In this document: positions 54,699-64,000 of the stretch, one piece after another
How the letters are laid out: each line of letters opens with the position of its first letter
How positions within the stretch are numbered: position 1 is the stretch's first letter
Source of the DNA: [Ruminococcus] torques ATCC 27756
Lineage (GTDB): Bacteria > Bacillota > Clostridia > Lachnospirales > Lachnospiraceae
Length of the DNA: 64,000 nt
NCBI RefSeq assembly: GCF_000153925.1
Contig: NZ_DS264356.1
Location: forward strand, 187,027-251,026
Direction: 5' to 3'
Translations under genes and position numbers: made by a program
The notes under the pieces: model-generated
Database searches by the model: none
The model's input: only the letters and a program-made list of their open reading frames with translations
Told to the model about the DNA's origin: nothing

Positions 54699-55483
54699 TA
54701 TTTCTCTTCCAACTCCATCAGTCTTGTAATCAGTTCTTCGCAGATCTGCAATATCGTTTTTCCATCCGTGCGAATCACAACATCTGCCGCATCTTCATAC
54801 TTCTCTTTTCTTTTTTCCATCAACTGTGCAATAAACTCCACACTTTTATTTTCTTTTAAAAGCGGGCGGTCATTACTGTCTTTTACGCGTTCATAAATTG
54901 TTTCCGGGCTGGCAGTCAATAAAACGACCTTTCCGTTTTTCTTCATTTCAACGACATTTTCACTGCGAAGCGCTACTCCGCCCCCACAAGAAATAATACA
55001 ATTTCTGCCTGTCTGAAGTTCCTTTAATAATTCCGTCTCAAGATTGCGGAAATATTCTTCCCCATATGTTGCGAAAATATCCGGAATGCTCATTTCCTCC
55101 CTCTCGGCAATTTCCTGATCCATCTCCACAAGTTTCATATCAAACATCGTGCTGAGATAATCTGAAATCGTAGACTTTCCCGCTCCCATAAACCCGATTA
55201 ATACAATATTATATGGAAACAGCTTTCTTGCCTGAATTCTTTTGCTGTTCCGCAAAATCCTCTGGAATACATCATGGATTTCTTCCTGATATTTATTTCC
55301 CTGTAACTTTTCTTCCAACCTTTTTTCCTGCTTTTCCTCTTGCGCAGGCTGCAAAATCGGCATCCCGTATGTTTCTTTATATGACATTATCTTTTCGATG
55401 ATTCCATTTCGCTCTACAAGCGCATCTATAAGCTTATCATCACACATCGCAAGCTGTTCACGATACATTTCCAGATCGTTCAT
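54698..55483 (-). CDS. aroK: Chorismate mutase-shikimate kinase fusion
   Basis: 261 residues from ATG 55483 (MNDLEMYREQ) with GGAGGGTAAAG upstream. Residues 1-80 look like an AroQ chorismate mutase domain (DDKLIDALVERNGIIEKIMSYKETYGMPIL...Q...). Residues ~92-261 are a shikimate kinase: Walker A IGFMGAGKST, DQEIAER (shikimate-binding Asp), YGEEYFRNLE (Arg), CGGGVAL and a NDRPLL lid. The two activities are separate steps around chorismate in aromatic amino acid synthesis. The mutase part is short, and several catalytic residues should be verified. Next to yqeG and efp, not to other aro genes. Confidence 0.88.
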   Translation of the reverse strand: MNDLEMYREQLAMCDDKLIDALVERNGIIEKIMSYKETYGMPILQPAQEEKQEKRLEEKLQGNKYQEEIHDVFQRILRNSKRIQARKLFPYNIVLIGFMGAGKSTISDYLSTMFDMKLVEMDQEIAEREEMSIPDIFATYGEEYFRNLETELLKELQTGRNCIISCGGGVALRSENVVEMKKNGKVVLLTASPETIYERVKDSNDRPLLKENKSVEFIAQLMEKRKEKYEDAADVVIRTDGKTILQICEELITRLMELEEK

Positions 55484-55637
55484 CTTTACCCTCCACATTT
55501 CACTCAAACTAACAAATCTAACACATTATATCAATTCCATAGAAACATGACAAGGGATTTTACAAATACAGTCTGCGCAAATTTTCCGAAAATCAAAGAA
55601 ACTGTCCTCAATATAATTTTCCAAACAAGCGGATCAT

Positions 55638-56387
55638 CTATTTCTTTTGAACCGCGTCCCACACATTATCTTTAAACATTTCCCATGCATCTTCGTTTTC
55701 TACAAAATATTTCGGACAATTTTTTCCTGTAACATCGTAATGGCGAATAATCTGATCTTCTTTCAAATCAAATTTGACACAAAGCCATGCTGTAAGCTGT
55801 ACAAGAGAACGGTATGTCGCATCAGTAAACTTTCCTGTTTCATCAGGGTGACAGACTTCAATCGATACTGTATCTGCATTTCGCTCATTCGATGCATAAG
55901 CGATCTCCCATGTCGGTACACATTGTATGATCTCTCCATCCAATCCTACAATAAAATTACTGCTTGCTTCCGTCTGCCCGGAATATTGAAGGCCATTAAA
56001 ATAATCTCTGTTATCCTGAGCCGTACTTCCCGGATTTGCAGTATAATGAATAACAACGCCTTTTACTCCTTCGCTCTCGATTCCGGGCCTTGAATAGGGA
56101 TTTACATCCAAAAGCTGTACATCAATATCCGGCTGTGAAGCATCTGTTTCTACAAACTGATTTCTCTCTCCGATACAGGAGCGCACAACTAAAATAATCG
56201 TCAGAATAAGAAGCACTGCGAGTCCTGCAACTGCCGTTATTCTGATTCTTTTCTTTTTCATCTTCTGCTTTAACGAATTCGATTTTACAGAACGGCTTTT
56301 CTTTGTACTTGATCTTCCAGTATTATGTCCCGATGCATTTTTTCTGTTTTTCGATACTTTTCTTCTGTTTTTTTTATAAAGACTCAT
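55638..56387 (-). CDS. Membrane-anchored N-acetylmuramoyl-L-alanine amidase (Amidase_2)
   Basis: 249 residues. A very basic N-terminus (residues 1-48) is followed by a membrane helix (about 50-68). The extracellular Amidase_2/PGRP fold (about 90-245) shows zinc ligands in VVIHYTANP and RHYDVTGKNCP, plus SSNFIVGLDGEIIQCVP and TVSIEVCH. It hydrolyses the bond between muramic acid and the stem peptide. The missing cleavage site suggests it stays anchored. Monocistronic. Confidence 0.9.
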   Translation of the reverse strand: MSLYKKNRRKVSKNRKNASGHNTGRSSTKKSRSVKSNSLKQKMKKKRIRITAVAGLAVLLILTIILVVRSCIGERNQFVETDASQPDIDVQLLDVNPYSRPGIESEGVKGVVIHYTANPGSTAQDNRDYFNGLQYSGQTEASSNFIVGLDGEIIQCVPTWEIAYASNERNADTVSIEVCHPDETGKFTDATYRSLVQLTAWLCVKFDLKEDQIIRHYDVTGKNCPKYFVENEDAWEMFKDNVWDAVQKK

Positions 56388-56446
56388 TTCTTTGCCTCTG
56401 TTCTATGTATCTTTCGCATTTTGGTCTGCTGATATGATGAATCCCC

Positions 56447-56530
56447 GAAAGTGACAAAAAGCACATTCCGGGATTATAAGCGGTGACAAAGTCTTGGACA
56501 AGCCCGGACTTTGGCTCGTCGCCGTTATAA
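56447..56530 (-). repeat. Dispersed intergenic repeat, copy 2
   Basis: Reverse-strand relative of 40273-40361 with several long identical blocks, including TCACCGCTTATAATCCC-like sequence and CCAAAGTCCGGGCTTGTCC. It contains a hairpin GACAAGCC/GGCTCGTC (about 56510-56533). Confidence 0.65.
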
Positions 56531-56534
56531 AAAC

Positions 56535-56564
56535 AAATGCCTGTCAGAAATTCAACAGGCATTT
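56535..56564 (-). terminator. Terminator after guaB
   Basis: AAATGCCTGT / ACAGGCATTT perfect 10-bp stem (56535-56544 and 56555-56564), followed on the minus strand by TGTTTTTAT. It lies 80 bp past the guaB stop codon. Confidence 0.8.
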
Positions 56565-56644
56565 ATTTGATCACGTTTTCTATTTACTTTGATTCCCATC
56601 GTCACACAAACCGTTTTTCTGTTATGTAATGATGCTGATTTTCT

Positions 56645-58117
<1,473 letters not shown>

Positions 58118-58340
58118 CTACCAATCCATACTAGTAAATGTTATTTGATATACTACAAAAATTCAGAACTGATGTCAACCCTTTCAGAGAATGCTCACGA
58201 TTTTCAGCATTGATTTATTTTAACCTTTATTTATAAGTTATACTTATATAGTGAATTTCACCATGATTTTTCATAATATATAGAATATATATCACTTTAA
58301 TATTATACACATTGGAAGTTTTTCTTTCTAAATCAATATT

Positions 58341-58374
58341 CCTGACAAGCCCGACTTTAGCTTGTCTCTGCCGC
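58341..58374 (-). repeat. Short relative of the dispersed intergenic repeat
   Basis: GACAAGC...GCTTGTC hairpin with the shared core AGTCGGGCTTGTC on the minus strand. It matches part of the repeats at 40273 and 56447. Confidence 0.5.
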
Positions 58375-58405
58375 AAAAAAAGGCAACGCCTTTTCAGACG
58401 CTGCC
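58375..58405 (-). terminator. Terminator of the rRNA operon
   Basis: On the minus strand GGCAGCGTC-TGAAAA-GGCGTTGCC is followed by TTTTTTT. It lies ~165 bp past the 23S 3' end, and no 5S gene lies between. Confidence 0.85.
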
Positions 58406-58460
58406 TTCTCTCATTCCGTTTGGAAAATATTCTCTTCTTATTTATATCTCGTTTACATAT

Positions 58461-58555
58461 ACCTTCAAAACTACATACAAAGAATCTTTTTCATCCTACC
58501 CTTACGGGTACCGTCTTTGATAAGCATCTAAAACACAGATGCTAACCAACGACAT
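58461..58555 (-). other. 3' strand of the pre-23S processing stem
   Basis: ACCTTCAAAACTACATAC (58461-58478) matches, with two differences, the minus-strand sequence upstream of 23S (reverse of 61731-61748). AACCAACGACATGTG (58541-58555) matches AACCAAC-ACATGT on the other flank. The two flanks can pair to loop out 23S for RNase III-type cleavage. Confidence 0.65.
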
Positions 58556-58571
58556 GTGCCTATCTCCGCTT

Positions 58572-61556
<2,985 letters not shown>

Positions 61557-61591
61557 AAACGATAGTTGTTCACGGGAATGAACTTCTATCC

Positions 61592-61748
61592 ACACATGTA
61601 TAGCGTTACATGTGTTGGTTCTAGGCCAATTTATTTTTAGTTTGTTTTCTTCAAACTTTATAGTAATTGTTAAATAACATTACCTCGGATGTCTTGATTA
61701 GATATTTTATCTTATCATTGATTTTCTCTGTATGCAGTTTTCAAGGTA
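61592..61748 (-). other. 5' strand of the pre-23S processing stem, plus hairpin
   Basis: Holds the hairpin ACACATGT/ACATGTGT (61592-61599 and 61608-61615) and the motif ATGCAGTTTTCAAGGT (61732-61747). Both have counterparts downstream of 23S. Confidence 0.6.
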
Positions 61749-61754
61749 CATAAA

Positions 61755-61877
61755 GATGCGAGCGTAACAAAAATCGGTATCGCGTGGAAAATTCATTTTC
61801 CTAAGCGATCTTGATTTTTGATGCATTGGCATGTAATGCCATGAGCGATAAAACCAAAGGTTTTTGAGCTTCGCATC
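61755..61877 (-). other. Structured spacer between 5S and 23S
   Basis: GATGCGA (61755-61761) and TCGCATC (61871-61877) enclose 123 bp with small inner hairpins such as GCATT...AATGC (about 61822). No tRNA gene is present anywhere in the 61557-62062 spacer. Confidence 0.45.
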
Positions 61878-62062
61878 CTGACTGACTGTTCATCAGTCAT
61901 TAGAACTTAAAATCTCTTTTAAACTCTAATCACTGGTGAACCCAGTTATTCCAACAGCACTGCCCTGCTGATTGGGTTGGCTTTGATAAGTTGTTGCTCA
62001 TCCCTGCCTGTATTTATTCTAAACTTCGACAGCGTTTCTGTCTTCGTTTTTTCTTTTTTTGA

Positions 62063-62178
62063 TTTGGCGGCCACCTACTCTCCCACACCGTCTCCAGTGC
62101 AGTACCATCGGCCGTTCAGGTCTTAACCATCGTGTTCGGGATGGGAACGGGTGTTACCCCTGAACGCATCGCCACCAA
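62063..62178 (-). rRNA. 5S ribosomal RNA, located between 16S and 23S
   Basis: Minus strand TTGGTGGCGATGCGTTCAGG, then CCCGTTCCCATCCCGAACACG, and a 3' end GAGTAGGTGGCCGCCAAA. About 116 nt with closing helix I (TTGGTGGCG / CGCCAAA). Confidence 0.95.
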
Positions 62179-62234
62179 AAAGTTTTGTCATCCTTGATGA
62201 CTAAACAATAGACAACGACTCACTCTACTTCTTC

Positions 62235-62402
62235 TTCCGTTTTAGTTGGATTGTTCCAGACGAAAGAAGTTATTTCTTCCGTTTTAGTTGGATTGTTCCA
62301 GACGAAAGAAGTTATTTCTTCCGTTTTAGTTGGATTGTTCCAGACGAAAGAAGTTATTTCTTCCGTTTTAGTTGGATTGTTCCAGACGAAAGAAGTTATT
62401 TC
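62235..62402 (-). repeat. Four tandem 42-bp repeats between 16S and 5S
   Basis: Units begin at 62235, 62277, 62319 and 62361 with TTCCGTTTTAGTTGGATTGT and are essentially identical. On the rRNA strand each can fold as TTCTTTCGT...ACGGAAGAA with one G-U pair. Directly adjacent to the 16S 3' end. Confidence 0.92.
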
Positions 62403-62404
62403 TT

Positions 62405-63945
<1,541 letters not shown>

Positions 63946-64000
63946 GTTTGTCTTGGTCAAGAATCACTACTAGCAATTCTTTCCCTCTTTACTGTTTTGG

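Noticed and set aside
61557..62062. tRNA genes in the rRNA spacer
   Set aside because: No T-loop GGTTCGA-like sequence or acceptor stem could be found.
62235..62402. CRISPR array
   Set aside because: Units are contiguous with no spacers, there are no cas genes nearby, and it lies in the rRNA operon.

Overview
The window looks like a low-GC Firmicutes chromosome of the family Lachnospiraceae. The 16S rRNA variable regions read like the Mediterraneibacter / [Ruminococcus] torques-faecis group; this is from memory and was not searched. Supporting signs are the style of the intergenic repeats, the Cna-B/thioester surface proteins and the UvrAB, CdaA-YbbR and MreB neighbourhoods. Almost every gene is on the minus strand, ending in an rRNA operon also read leftward.

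Layout. 1-4.0 kb: envelope polysaccharide or teichoic-acid export and decoration (family 2 glycosyltransferase running off the edge, pyruvyl-transferase-like protein, TagH/TagG-type ABC exporter). 4.1-10.6 kb: a very large secreted amidase with ricin-type lectin repeats and a C-terminal glucosaminidase, cut in two by an IS110-family element. 10.7-16.4 kb: a frameshifted GerMN lipoprotein, an LtaS-like phosphoglycerol transferase, an LCP glycopolymer ligase, a sugar nucleotidyltransferase and HPr. 16.5-29.5 kb: housekeeping genes (YbbR/CdaR, CdaA, two membrane proteins, ComF, RecD2, MreB, UvrA, UvrB). A decayed second copy of the uvrB 5' end lies just upstream of uvrB.

30.2-34.0 kb: an AT-rich three-gene unit (SF1 helicase, 48-residue ORF, 205-residue unknown protein) that looks like an accessory, possibly defence, module. 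34.4-40.2 kb: a BlaI/BlaR1 pair without a beta-lactamase, a convergent lipoprotein gene, a second IS110 element and an XRE regulator. BlaI-type operators to the right of this IS suggest the lipoprotein promoter was regulated by BlaI and is now cut off from its gene. 40.5-53.3 kb: two large sortase-type adhesins, a two-component/ABC peptide-resistance-type operon, RlmD and DUF5688. 53.5-58.1 kb: EF-P, YqeG, a chorismate mutase-shikimate kinase fusion, an amidase and GuaB. 58.3-64 kb: rRNA operon in the order 16S-5S-23S, with four 42-bp repeats between 16S and 5S and a 114-bp intervening sequence in 23S helix 45.

The most notable observation is in the second IS110 element (37962-39508). Its leader can be folded by eye into a bridge-RNA-like structure. 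The two presumptive target guides, 8 and 7 nt, match the sequences flanking the element and meet at a CT core. This identifies the element ends and reconstructs the pre-insertion site from sequence alone.
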